From the NCBI RefSeq assembly GCF_024679245.1, contig NC_090177.1, positions 40,539,303-40,603,302 of the forward strand: a stretch of 64,000 nt of DNA. The letters run 5' to 3'. The position numbers were made by a program, and so were the translations under genes. The notes beneath the pieces were generated by a model that saw only the letters and a program-made list of their open reading frames with translations, was not told the DNA's origin and ran no database searches. Source of the stretch: Pseudorasbora parva (taxonomy: Eukaryota; Chordata; Actinopteri; Cypriniformes; Gobionidae). This document shows, in pieces, positions 25,301 to 34,036 of the stretch; position 1 is the first letter of the stretch; each line of letters starts with the position of its first letter.

Positions 25301-25972
25301 TGATGGCATGCGCCTTACTAGTGATGGAGCGAACATTTAGCAGTGCTAAACGGAGTGATGATGGCAAGCTGGTCTCCTTAATGGCAAGGTGTAGTGGCCG
25401 CAAACACCTGATACAATCACGCGGTTTCCAGCGGTGCCAAGTGGTCAGTCGCTGGTCAGGCAGGTCCGCCACAAACTGCAAATCCAGACAGCGTTTTCTC
25501 CATCGGCCCAAATTGACCGAAGGGGATCTTGTCCAACGAGCACCTGCATCCTGGGGAAAAACAGGCAGCAGCCACCGTGGCCGCCACCCACAAAAAGGCT
25601 TGGGCACCCCCATTCCCGAAGACAGTCTCATTCTGACCTGAGTGCCAGCTCTGCAGCCCCTTCTCCTTCGTCTCCTCTTGGAATTGCCACGGCACCGAAA
25701 CAAAAATCGGAATTCATATAGGCTGGGCACACACACCAACGGGGGCGGAAAAGTTTGACTATAACTTTCCCAGTTGTTACAAAGTCCTTCCATGTACACT
25801 CCAATGTTCATCAGGGTGAAACGATCGTATGTCCGAACAGCAGTGGCACAGTGGTGTAAAGGCATGGTTAATGTAACCATAAGAGAGACGAAAACAAACA
25901 AATAAAAACTACATAAATGTGACACAGCAGCGGCCATGCCAAACAAAGGCGCCATCTTGCTTAGTGGGCGTC
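22383..25972 (-). mobile_element. LINE 1: L2/CR1-clade retrotransposon with an intact ORF
   Basis: About 3.6 kb on the minus strand. The 3' end (plus strand 22405-22435) carries the AAAGTGCTATACAAATAAA-type terminus common in fish L2-like LINEs and ends in a short (ACTT)n tail (22383-22404). The 5' end is near 25972 and borders ACATGTGTGTG, which also lies at the 3' side: target duplication within a (TG)n tract. One ORF of 1128 codons is uninterrupted. The 3'UTR is about 160 bases. No separate ORF1 is present. Confidence 0.88.
22569..25955 (-). CDS. LINE 1 ORF: AP-like endonuclease plus reverse transcriptase, 1128 aa
   Basis: Residues 1-200 are not recognised: a hydrophobic stretch (about 14-33), a basic run (KRRRRRRG, 93-100) and Trp/Arg-rich sequence. 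Residues about 203-410 are an AP-like endonuclease with N207 (LLNVRS), E234 (TETW), D339 (GDFN) and D401/H402 (SDH). Reverse transcriptase covers about 660-930: YRPIS 690-694, SGFRKNHSTETA, DLTSAFDTIDH with D761, SGVPQGSVLGP, and YADD 852-855. The C-terminal part (SSRLDYCNSL, LHWLPV, LWNALPSSLR) is typical of L2/CR1-like elements. It would nick target DNA and copy the element RNA there. No stop or frameshift interrupts it, so this copy is young or under constraint. Confidence 0.92.
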   Translation of the reverse strand: MAPLFGMAAAVSHLCSFYLFVFVSLMVTLTMPLHHCATAVRTYDRFTLMNIGVYMEGLCNNWESYSQTFPPPLVCVPSLYEFRFLFRCRGNSKRRRRRRGCRAGTQVRMRLSSGMGVPKPFCGWRPRWLLPVFPQDAGARWTRSPSVNLGRWRKRCLDLQFVADLPDQRLTTWHRWKPRDCIRCLRPLHLAIKETSLPSSLRLALLNVRSITSKAHAINDLFTKEKMDFMFLTETWQKDKEAVHLNELCPAGCSVIGTPRMSRRGGGLAAVYCDKFLCRVINSETFSSFESQMIKVGSVNMFYCVVIYRPPGPTGVFLTDFTDFLSSIIKLEKVLIIGDFNLHIDDISCIAATDLLSITDSFNFTQHVSGPTHLKGHTLDLVFSLGLEIVNVCVEDVHMSDHSCVFFNLNLPRDPSPPRIKAQRRVINQDVAEKFSILFDPCRLKGCSDANVYAESFNSQCLEILDEVAPMKSNIVSLKKPCPWINKSIQSCRSKRRKIERLWKTTKLEVHRLYLRELTASLNELLKSARTKYFSQLISSNKKNPKFLFDTINSIVSPSVPPIAVFSPSDSNVFLNFFIEKIRDIRVSILPRPARIKACILAPSHPCFSFKLVTLHEVTTLLDNLKPTSCHSDVLPIMLFKQAFDSIGPCVVEIINTSLLTGVVPNFFKHAIVEPVLKKPSLDPLKPMNYRPISKLPFMAKILEKVVAEQLTTFLKINDIFDKYQSGFRKNHSTETALIKVSSDILMSADSGKHTVLVLLDLTSAFDTIDHNILINRLQDLVGISESAIKWFTSYLSGRSFSVFINQIMSDTAGLLSGVPQGSVLGPILFLLYILPLGQIIGQFTDVSYHLYADDIQLYCSFNPTELHKLSSLISCLSNIKQWLNDNFLVLNSAKTETLIIAPEQSISQIKQHIGALSSSVQPSLRSLGVVFDSAMSLEKHSNLLIKNCFFQLRNISKIRALVSKAELEMIIHAFISSRLDYCNSLFICLNKKDLCHLQTVQNSAARLLTHTSKRVHITPILASLHWLPVKFRMHFKILVLTFRALQGQVPCYISDLLQLRTSSRSLRSTGQRFLVAPHTHFKTRGDRSFQAVAPKLWNALPSSLRCLDSVENFKTQLKTLLFKEAFI

Positions 25973-25973
<1 letters not shown>

Positions 25974-26007
<34 letters not shown>
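25974..26007. repeat. (GT)n microsatellite, right of LINE 1
   Basis: The right-hand piece of the tract split by LINE 1. It is followed by a dispersed repeat (TTGTGGGGACCAAATGTCCC-like, about 26015-26095). Confidence 0.9.
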
Positions 26008-26008
<1 letters not shown>

Positions 26009-26099
26009 CCTTGTTTACATTGTGGGGACCAAATGTCCCAATAAGGATAGTAAAACCTGAGATTACCTACGTATGGGAAACAGCCAGTGGTCCTCACTT

Positions 26100-26796
26100 T
26101 TCGAAATGCTTATAAATCACACAGGATGAGGTGTTAGAGAGTAACGAAATACATGTTAACTTTAGTTACGTATTTAAAATACAACATTTACATTGTAAAT
26201 GGGTGGTATAAAAGTATATTACCAAAGGCTATTACTTTTTTAATGTCATTTATTTCATTTAAATATTAAACTGTAACAGGCAATTCATGTAAACAGCAAT
26301 TGGTGATTCTCAGACTCTGATAGTCTGCAAAAGTAAGATACAGTCATGCTCACAAGTTTCATAGCCCTTGCAGAATATGCATAATTTTAACAAAATAAGA
26401 GGTATCTGGGACCAGTTTAATTTTATATTACTTTTATTTAGTATAGGCTACTGTCCTGAATAAGCTATTTCACGTAATAGATGTTTAAATGTACCCCACA
26501 AGACAAAATTGCTGAATTTATACAAATTGCCACATTCAAAAATGTACATCTCCCCTTCAAACTGAACTGTCTGTCAGTATCTGGATTATCCATGACTGTT
26601 CTCATGTGACTCCAGTGGTTCAAACTTCACTTTATGAAGCGACGAGAATACTTTTTGCGCGCAAAAACAAACAAAAATAACGCCTTTATTCAGAAACTTC
26701 GTTCTAACCTGTGCCAGTCCACAATGTACAACATAAACGGCGCAGGAGACCGAGGAAACTAAAAACAAGTCTTTCTTTTAGTTCGCTTTTGCGCAC
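26100..26796. other. Intergenic stretch, no feature recognised
   Basis: AT-rich sequence between LINE 1 and the next MITE. No coding exon of ggt7 or tp53inp2 and no transposase seen. Confidence 0.4.
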
Positions 26797-26800
26797 TTAA

Positions 26801-27097
26801 AGGGATAGGTCACCCAAAAAGGAAAGTTCGGTCATCATTTACTCACCCTCATGTTGTTCCAAACCTTTGTTCTGCTGAACACAAAGGAAGATATTTGGAA
26901 AAATGTTTGCAACAAAGCAGATACAGCAACCACCGACTAGTATTTTTGTACTATGGTAGTCAATAGTTGTTCTCTCTGCTTGGATTCAAACATTTTCCCA
27001 AATATCTTCTTTTGTGTTCAGCAGAATAAATAAACTCATACAGGTTTGAGGGTGAGTAAATAATGACAGAACTTTTATTTTTGGGTGAACTATCCCT
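26801..27097. mobile_element. TTAA-flanked MITE (AGGGATAGGTCACCC ends), 297 bp
   Basis: The left end AGGGATAGGTCACCCAAAAA and the right end, read on the other strand, AGGGATAGTTCACCCAAAAA have TTAA on both sides (26797-26800, 27098-27101). Imperfect foldback interior (AAGATATTTGGAAAAATGTT against AACATTTTCCCAAATATCTT). Confidence 0.85.
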
Positions 27098-28400
27098 TTA
27101 AGTATTCTTGTCACTTCATAACATTAAGGCTGTGCCACTGAAGACACATGAGCTGTGTCTCATTTCAGAAGGCTGCGTCCTCCGGAGGTCGCATTCGAAG
27201 GCTGCATACGTCATAAGGCCGTCTCATTTCAAAAAAGTGAGTAGGACACTCCAAACTCCAAATGCGACCTTCTTTCACAGGAATTTGGAGTGTGCTGAGG
27301 TGCAGCCTTCACGGCTGGAGATAACCCACAATTCTTTGCGTCTCCGTTAACAACCGTCATATTTTAAAAATATATTATATGAAAAAACGGCACCACCGCC
27401 AGATATACATGCAAGCGTAGGTGTGGTGTTTAAATTAAGTAGTTCAAGCTTTTTTTGTTGTTTTTTAAGCTATTACCTCAAACAGATAGTTGTGGTAAAC
27501 AGGATTACAACTGTTTAGTGCATTTTAAACGTTTAGAACAGTACATTGCTGTCAAGAGAAGAAACATTCCATGGTAATTTTCAAGTTATAAATAATTTTC
27601 ATTCATATAACTGGCGTAATAGCGCAACGAGGCTGAGCTTGTTGGCATAGCAACGTAATACTTCCTGCCTGTGTGTCCTACGAAGGACGTCTCATTTAAT
27701 TCTGATTGAGGACACTCCGTATACTGCATCCTACACAGGACGTGTCCTCCGGAGGACGCAGCCTTCGAAATTTAACGAAATGAGACACAGCTATGGACTA
27801 TTTTAGCAATGTCTTTACTGCCTTTCTGCACATTGAAAGTGTTAACTATGAAGTCAGTTAACAGTTAAAGTAAGGACAGAAAATGTATGTTTGTCTCATA
27901 TGGATGAAAGACAATAACTCCCAGAATGCTTCGCTGCCCTGTGAGGCCGCTCCCTAAGCCACCGCTACTGGATTACTGATCACTTTCCCACTGCGTTCAT
28001 CTTCATAAAATCAGTTCGAGAACAGACACTGCAATTAAAAACTGAACGTGTGTGTTCAATATAATGTGATTTAGCCGCTGAGGGAGCGGCACAAACGCTG
28101 CAGGAGTCAGATTACATTCATTTTTCAGAACTTTTATTTTTGGGTGAACTATCCCTTTAAGTATTCTCGTCACTTCATAACATTAAGGCTGTGCCACACA
28201 TGGACTATTTTAGCGATGTCTTTACTGCCTTTCTGCACATTGAACGTGTTAACTATCTGTCTGTGGAGGGGTCAGAGCTCTCAGATCTCATCAGAAATAC
28301 TTGAATTTGTGTCTGAAGATGAACAAAGGTCTTACAGGAAAGACATGAGGGAGAGGAATTAATGACAGACGTTTCATTTTTGGGTGAACTAACCCTTTAA
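27060..28400. repeat. Duplicated MITE-end segment, one copy split by a second MITE
   Basis: 27060-27148 continued at 27793-27853 repeats as 28130-28252 (TTTTGGGTGAACTATCCCTT, GTCACTTCATAACATTAAGG, TGTCTTTACTGCCTTTCTGC). Only the left copy contains the insert at 27149-27792. Between the copies lies 27868-28120, a copy of the inner block of the 19.2-kb MITE. The right side ends at a TTAA-flanked terminus near 28396. Confidence 0.75.
27149..27792. mobile_element. MITE with AGCTGTGTCTCATTTC ends
   Basis: Perfect inverted ends AGCTGTGTCTCATTTC are flanked by ATG on each side (27146-27148, 27793-27795), with a single ATG in the empty duplicate at about 28198-28200. The termini are CpG-rich (GCGTCCTCCGGAGG, TCCTCCGGAGGACGC); the middle is AT-rich. 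About 644 bp, non-coding. Confidence 0.8.
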
Positions 28401-28402
28401 GT

Positions 28403-29024
28403 AATTTTGTTAGGTAATTGCAACTTTTCTCACAATTCTGACTTGATAGCTTGCAGTTGTGAGTTTATATCACGCAATTCTGACTTTACATCTAAAAAAA
28501 AAGTCAGAATCTTGAGATTAAAAAGTCACAATTACCTTTTGATTTTTTTCTCTTTAGTGGCAGAAACAAACATTCATGAAACACAGAAAGAGCAGAAGGT
28601 GAACACCTGTGAGCAGGATGATGTGTACATTTGTCTTATTTTGTTCAAAGATCATATTTATTTCATTTAGTCCTTCTCTTCACAAGCTAATATGTTTCCC
28701 AGAAGTCAAATTGAGTATAATTCACCCTGTTCATCCGTTTACACACCCCAGATCTAAATGCATTGTAGCATCAATATATTTTTTCAAAGATTGTCTGCAT
28801 TTTTTTGCTTCAAGAAATATTGTGGAAAACTGTTGTTTAAAAAAATGTGCAGAGGAAAACCAAGTCCTATTTTCGTTACACGCCTAATTACTAGTAACAC
28901 AAAGTATTTTTAAGTATTTAGATTAAGTTACAAAACTTGTGTAATCTAACGAAATACATTAAAAATGACTCACACATTTGTTTTGTAATCTGTTGTGAAA
29001 TACATTTAAAAGTAGCCTTTCCAA

Positions 29025-29060
<36 letters not shown>

Positions 29061-29770
29061 AAATGTACATCAAACACACTGAGGTTTCTCATAATAATGG
29101 ACAATGTTGGTGTAATTATAACAATGTAGTTAACACTTATACGTAGCAGCGTATGCTTCACAAAATACTACACGTACCATGGTATTCTTTGAAATGGTTC
29201 TATAAGAAACTTTTTGTGAGGTTTTTGTTTTAACATATTTCTTATCCTTGGAGCACAAAGCCAGTCCTTCGTCTGACGGGTGTATTTGTGGTGATATCAT
29301 TGTAGGTGAAAACTATCCATTTTTCTTAAATGCCAAAAATCATTAGGATATTAGGATCATGTTCCATGAAGATATTTAGTAAATGTCCTACGGTAAATAT
29401 ATCATAAATGTATTATGAGTAGTAATATGCATGGCTAAGGACTTCATTTGGACTACTTTAAAGGAGATTTTATCAATATTTTGATTTTTTTGCACCCGTC
29501 AGACTCCAGATTTTCAATAGTTGTATCTCAGCTCCTATCCTAATAAACATCAATGGAAATATTATTAATTCAGCTTCAGATGATCTCTAAATCTCAATGT
29601 CAAAAAATGTGCCCTTATGAGTGGTTTTGTGGTCCAGGGTCACATTTGTGGATTTTTGTAATCTTGTGGTTGTACGGTTACATTTATATTTTGAACATAT
29701 TGTATATTTGTGATGTGGATGAAGTCTGATCTACAGAAATAAGCACACAGGTGAATAACGAGTCCAGATT
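28403..29770. other. Intergenic stretch between ggt7 5' flank and tp53inp2 3' end
   Basis: Contains a degraded palindromic repeat at about 28430-28535 (CACAATTCTGACTT / AAGTCAGAATC), a (GT)n tract at 29025-29057 and AT-rich sequence. No NCOA6-like or other coding exon recognised. Confidence 0.45.
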
Positions 29771-30181
29771 GCAGTTGCATCCTGAGTGTTTATTGTTATT
29801 GTCTGGTACCTGCATTTCTGAATGGATGCTGGAAACCCATCATAGTATTTTGCATAGGTCTCTGATGCCCACGTCATATACGGATGAAAACAGTCGGCAC
29901 ATCATGAAAACCATGCAGAATAGTGAAAGGCACAATCACCATAGATATCATAGACACCAATCTGTATAATACTCTATTTTTATACTTTTGTTACTAAGGT
30001 GAACGTCTCTTCTAAATAACAATATGAGGGAAAAATACAAGCATATTTATTTTTGTCATTTTTTCTCATGTTTTCAGTCAATCCTCCCTTAAATCACAAT
30101 AACTATACTCGCTTCCGCCAGCCTCTCGCGAGGCCTAACGGACATCATTCTATAGTCCCACAAATTAAATTAATCATATTG

Positions 30182-30220
<39 letters not shown>

Positions 30221-31740
30221 AAAAATAACACAGAATATACAGTGCCCAGCTGTGACAGCGGTGGATCTCTTCAGAGGGCAGAGATCACTGATTTTATGTT
30301 CATTACGCGATATTGCCTTATCCACTTCATCTAATACATAGAAACAATGCGAATAAAAGACACCTTCAAGTGGATGATGTTAAGGACCCTTGTAAGGCTA
30401 CACGGCATTGGATTTTCCTAGATGCACCACTGACATTCGTACTGCTCTCTCTGTTGAGTCAATATGATAAAGAATCAGTCCAAATGAAAACAAAGAAATA
30501 AAAGCATATTTAGATTTGCATTATACATTATTTTGTTAGCTTACTACAATAATGGTTTTACAGAGTTTGGCAGGTGATAGGGTCGACTACAAGACGAATT
30601 CTCAAAATGATTAGACATTAAATGACAGAAGAAATAAAGAAAACTGCATGTAAAACTAAAATCCTCTGAATGCAGGAACAGTGGTACTGACAACGGGACA
30701 AACGTTGGTTTGTATCGTAAAACACCCAGCAGAAGGAAGTGTACTCAAGTTTTTGCAGAAACATACGGTTAAACGATAAAACAGGAAGGTGATGTTTCAA
30801 AACGCAAACACTGAACTGTAAATAGATCGCAGTTATATACATTTGAATGCAACTAGTTGTTTATAGCTTTTTTTCCCCCAACTCATGCATGTTGGAATGG
30901 CATCTCATTCACCGGTGCAAACAAAAACATACCGCTAAACGCCATTAGTCTCCATAAAACGTATGACAGTGCAAACTTCTCAAAAAATGTACAAACAGTC
31001 ATATAATTATATACTTTCAGCACCATTGTTAGTCTATTCATTGCTGAATACACATAAGATAGATCACAATGTGGTGGACGCAGTTCGTGTAAATGTGCCG
31101 AGGGTATTCGCTGACTATCGAGGAAGAGCACATTTTAGGATTCAACGTGAGTCGGTGTGAGTGACGTTGACCCAACGGCCCCTGACAGACAAACATCAGA
31201 GTGCAGATGTAAATCACAATCATATAAGCGGTGTGATGAGAAGCGAACTGTGCCGTCGTCTGAAAACGGATGATTTGAGCAACAGAGAAATGGTCATAAT
31301 AATTTGTTCTTTGTCTCCGTGGTCACAGTGATTTCTCACACAAGCAGGACTGGGAAACTTATGAGCCTTTGCTACACTTCGAATAAAAATAAGCATCTAC
31401 ACCAATGGAGAAGCACATGTATTGGGGTTAGCTCAAATGTTTGTACACATAATGTTTACCTTTTCATTTTGAGGTCATTTTATGATTATTGACATGTTTT
31501 GTGAGATTCACCCATCAATAATCCTCCACAAAGCATAATCCAGACTATCCTGCACATTCTGTAAGGGATTATATCTATAGCCTATGATGGCGACCTCTCC
31601 TCAGCTCTATATGTTGATCATGTAAAGACATTGCACACTGCCCCGATACTCCTGTAATCTTTTCCTATTAGATCACTTCAGCTTCACATCACATTTTAGG
31701 GAAATGCTAAACGGCTATATCCCTAAAAGATCAGTGTAAA

Positions 31741-32147
31741 CACTGCAAAAAAAGCTTTTCTTAGTATTTTTGTCTTGTTTTTAGTCGAAATATCTAAAAT
31801 TTCTTATGTTACGAAACATTTACTAGACAAGTAAAAATTATTGTCTTGTTTTGGGGGAAAATAACTAAAAATTAAGAGAGTTTTTGCTTAAAATAAGCAC
31901 ACTAATCTGCCAATGGGGCAAGCAAAATAATCTTGCTTTCTGTTTGAATTAAGATTATTATGCTTACTCCATTGGCAGATTATTGTGCTTATTTTTAGCA
32001 AAAACTCTCTTAATTTTTAGTTATTTTTTCCCAAAACAAGACAATTACTTTTGCTTGTCTAGTAAATACTTCTTGTTTTAAGATTTTTAGATGTTTGGAC
32101 TCGAAACAAGACAAAAATACTAAGTAAGAAGAGTATTTTTTGCAGTG
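31741..32147. mobile_element. Foldback MITE, CACTGCAAAAAA ends (copy 1)
   Basis: Nearly the whole 407 bp is a palindrome: TTTTTGTCTTGTTTTTAGTC at the left pairs with its complement at the right, meeting around AATCTGCCAATGGGG. The ends are CACTGCAAAA...TTTTGCAGTG. A second copy is at 51130-51538. It lies within the probable tp53inp2 3'UTR. Confidence 0.9.
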
Positions 32148-32517
32148 AAATAGTAATGAATCTTCTTAGTGACGTGTTGTTGGCATAGTATCAGTCCTGT
32201 CCATGATGGGCCCTCCCTTAGTTTAACTAAAGGCTCTGTTTCTTAATCTAGTGAGCTAGTAACTTAAGAAGCTGCCTCAAGAGAGTCCATTTCACTAAAG
32301 TTTGATGTTAGCATGTTGCTAAGCTAATGCAAGTCAATGCTCCAAGAAACACAAATTCATAGCACACAAATATATTGGGTGAAATGATCTATTTTTAAAT
32401 ACACTGGGGGGTATTTCTTTCCATGCAGGGTATGCATAGAATTAATGTTGCCCGCTTTCTCCACCACTTTACTGACTTCTCTAGGAAGACTTCTCTAACA
32501 GAGGTCATATAGCATAT

Positions 32518-32893
32518 ACACTGTAAAAACAAATATTTTAAAACATAAGTAACCTGGTTGCCTTGAAAATTTGAGTTCATTGAAATTAAAAAATTAAGTT
32601 AATACAATGAACATTTTTGAGAATCAACCTTTATTCAAATATTTTTGAATGATTTTGTAAGTATATTAGGTATTTGTGTGTGTGTTTTATTTGTGAAGAC
32701 GCAGTGAAACATGCCAAATTGTGCTATTTTCATGATTTATCACATTTTTTATGTGGTTCAGATACAATAATATTTTGAGTTTCTATTTATTAAACCAATT
32801 TCGTTCATTGTATCAACTCAAATTTTTTAATTTCAATAAACTCAATTTTAAGGCAACCAGGTTACTTACTTTTTTAAGTTAAACCAACAGCAT
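32518..32893. mobile_element. MITE with ACACTGTAAAAA end, family D (right end decayed)
   Basis: Starts ACACTGTAAAAAC, then AGTAACCTGGTTGCCTTGAA, with the inverted partner AAGGCAACCAGGTTACTTAC near the right end. The right terminus has decayed. The same family, with both ends, occurs at 45861-46655. It lies in the probable tp53inp2 3'UTR. Confidence 0.8.
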
Positions 32894-33134
32894 TCAAGTT
32901 CATTGTTTGGGGGTTGAATAATTTTTCTAAGTTAGCACCGTAATGTTGAAACTCACGCAGCAACAGCTGCTTTGAAATGACCTATTTGCTCTGTAAACTC
33001 TCACCTACTTTTATCTGTTTGATTCTTGCTCACACATTTATCTACATACTTCTCATTCTTGTTGTTTTCCAGGGACTCTTTTGTTGCTTTAGTACTTTAC
33101 TAAATTACATTACAGTTCTCTTCTAGAAATCTTA

Positions 33135-33300
33135 AGCCCAAAGTATACTTTGGCCGTACGCTTTCCCTGACATTGGATGGTACACGAACAACGGCACATA
33201 TGCGGGTGATTTGAGCGCTTGAATACAAAAGTCCTAGATTAGTCTTTCCACGCTCGCTGTATACCCCGAGTATACTTTGCTAGACCCAGGGTTTTAGGGT
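33135..33300. repeat. Short foldback repeat
   Basis: CCAAAGTATACTTTGGCC near 33138 and CCGAGTATACTTTGCTAG near 33267 form loose inverted ends of a MITE-like fragment. Confidence 0.4.
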
Positions 33301-33771
33301 TAATGTGTTTGGCTCTTTACTAAAAGGATGTGAAAAACAGCGCTGATGTACCTGAAGTTTCAGTGTTATACATTTAGAGGGATGTTGTATGCGAACATAC
33401 AGAGTTTACATGTGTCTCCTTTTCGGCTATCCTCCCAGATTGGGAAACTTTTTATCTAAAAAAAAGATTTAGGTGTTACAAGGACACACAGGAGGTGCAT
33501 GGCATTTAAATATATGGATCATCTTAGACAGTAATTGTGCTTGGTGGTGGCCTGCCTGCCGGATAAGAGTGAGAATAGGATAAAGATAAACTGGCTTGTG
33601 CTCAGGGACAAACCTGAATAACATGAAACTGAATAACATTATGGACGTAAAATGAGTAAAAGCAAAAGGAGGACTTTAGAGGACATTTGAGAAGGAAGGC
33701 GATTCATTGGTAGGTTTGGGTTTCTTGGGGTGTCTATGTGTAATAATGCCCTCAATGTAAACTTTGATGCC

Positions 33772-34036
33772 TCAGTGGCAGATGTTGCGCTGGCACGGCT
33801 GGTGCAGGAAGGAGTTGCGGGTGTGGGTCGTGCGGCGCTGGACCTGTTCACGTACGCGGTTTTGGCGCTGTATGCGATTGCGTGCCAGGTGTCGGCGCTC
33901 AGTGCGGGCTTTGGCCCTCTGGACCCGGGACACCTGGGTGACTTTAGCTAGGGCACCTGCCTGAGCGGCCGCTCCTCGGGTCACCCGTGTGCTCATGCTG
34001 CTCCTGCTCACAGCGGGCATTGCGGATTCAGAAATC
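33772..34036 (-). CDS. tp53inp2: tp53inp2 coding exon 3 (residues 119-206, basic C-terminus)
   Basis: Acceptor CAGCAG|G restores the frame, then ISESAMPAV and the Arg-rich region, ending HQPCQRNICH and a stop. The basic block and the FLHQPCQR ending match the human C-terminus (FIYQPCQR). Confidence 0.93.

Larger units (their letters stand above)
29785..33771 (-). other. tp53inp2: Probable long 3'UTR of tp53inp2
   Basis: Follows the stop codon at 33772. Between MITEs the sequence is complex and not repeat-like. A minus-strand AATAAA at about 29788-29793 is followed by GT-rich sequence and could be the poly(A) signal; further AATAAA candidates occur, for example near 30048. The implied 3'UTR is about 4 kb, of which about 0.8 kb is inserted MITE. 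Mammalian TP53INP2 also has a 3'UTR of several kb. The boundary is inference. A (CA)n tract lies at 30185-30217. Confidence 0.4.
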
